From Actinomadura spongiicola (lineage in GTDB: Bacteria; Actinomycetota; Actinomycetes; Streptosporangiales; Streptosporangiaceae), in contig NZ_QVNQ01000006.1 of assembly GCF_003432485.1 (NCBI RefSeq), positions 62,001-126,000 on the forward strand: DNA of 64,000 nt, read 5' to 3'. Position numbers and translations under genes: made by a program. This document shows, piece by piece, positions 63,942 through 64,000 of the stretch. The notes beneath the pieces were generated by a model that worked only from the letters and a program-made list of their open reading frames with translations, was not told where the DNA came from and ran no database searches. Numbering within the stretch: position 1 is the stretch's first letter; every line of letters begins with the position of its first letter.

Positions 63942-64000
63942 CACGGCGAATCGCGGTGGTCGGCGGCGGCGAGAACGCCGAACACGACGTCTCCCTGGCC
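63938..64000 (+). CDS. ddl: D-alanine-D-alanine ligase-like protein (3' truncated by window)
   Basis: Only 21 residues are visible, MTRRIAVVGGGENAEHDVSLA. The GGG..AEHDVSLA pattern is the N-terminus of Ddl-type ATP-grasp ligases. ATGA overlap with alr. Whether it makes D-Ala-D-Ala or a depsipeptide cannot be seen. Confidence 0.8.
   Translation, partial: MTRRIAVVGGGENAEHDVSLA

Noticed and set aside
1..64000. CRISPR arrays, insertion sequences, prophage or integrase
   Set aside because: No regularly spaced direct repeats, transposase or phage genes were seen on reading both strands.

Overview
The window is high-GC (mostly near 70% GC) actinobacterial chromosome. Its gene content (BldC, a Cvn conservon, MenG plus a geranylgeranyl-reductase-type enzyme, a 14-gene nuo operon, Scr1-type regulators with DUF397 proteins, BkdR-type Lrp control, an RHS/YD secreted protein) points to a filamentous actinomycete. 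My best guess is Thermomonosporaceae (Actinomadura or Spirillospora-like), but the genus is an inference. No rRNA, tRNA, CRISPR array, transposase or integrase was found.

Left third (1-23.4 kb) is respiratory and ordinary in content: the end of a cytochrome c maturation gene (ccsB), a lethal-factor-like metalloprotease with a small downstream protein, bldC, a threonine-dehydratase-like enzyme, DUF4229-menG, a menaquinone-modifying reductase (menJ type), the full nuoA-N complex I operon, and a long-chain polyprenyl diphosphate synthase. A perfect 18-bp Rex-type operator precedes menJ and may tie quinone modification and complex I to the NADH/NAD+ state. Between nuoD and nuoE lies a 32-codon reading frame that ends in a synonymous copy of the NuoD C-terminus.

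The middle (23.4-34.2 kb) is the most unusual part. On the minus strand a P450, a class I terpene synthase and a class II cyclase overlap by four bases each and are followed about 0.2 kb later by a complete conservon (cvnA-B-C-D). The class II cyclase carries DxDT in place of DxDD. Transcribed away from the P450 across an AT-rich gap are two overlapping, lower-GC paralogues with an AlkB-like 2-oxoglutarate/Fe(II) HxD...H...R signature. Together this looks like an acquired specialised-metabolite or signalling island.

From 34.2 to 45 kb come accessory genes: RarD, MsrA, a pair of unknown minus-strand genes, a frameshifted Scr1-family regulator with three DUF397 genes (one preceded by a relic of a second regulator), a PPOX-like protein, a MetF-like protein, a two-component system, a secreted hydrolase, a VOC protein and a TetR regulator. 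From 45 to 57 kb are a branched-chain 2-oxoacid dehydrogenase operon with a divergent Lrp regulator, an MFS exporter, a winged-helix regulator, a methyltransferase and an erythromycin-esterase-like gene with striking palindromes, and an arsR-acr3-arsC operon. The right end (56.8-64 kb) has a cobalamin riboswitch before bluB, two tiny membrane proteins, a large secreted YD-repeat protein, and a vanY-alr-ddl peptidoglycan operon that runs off the edge.
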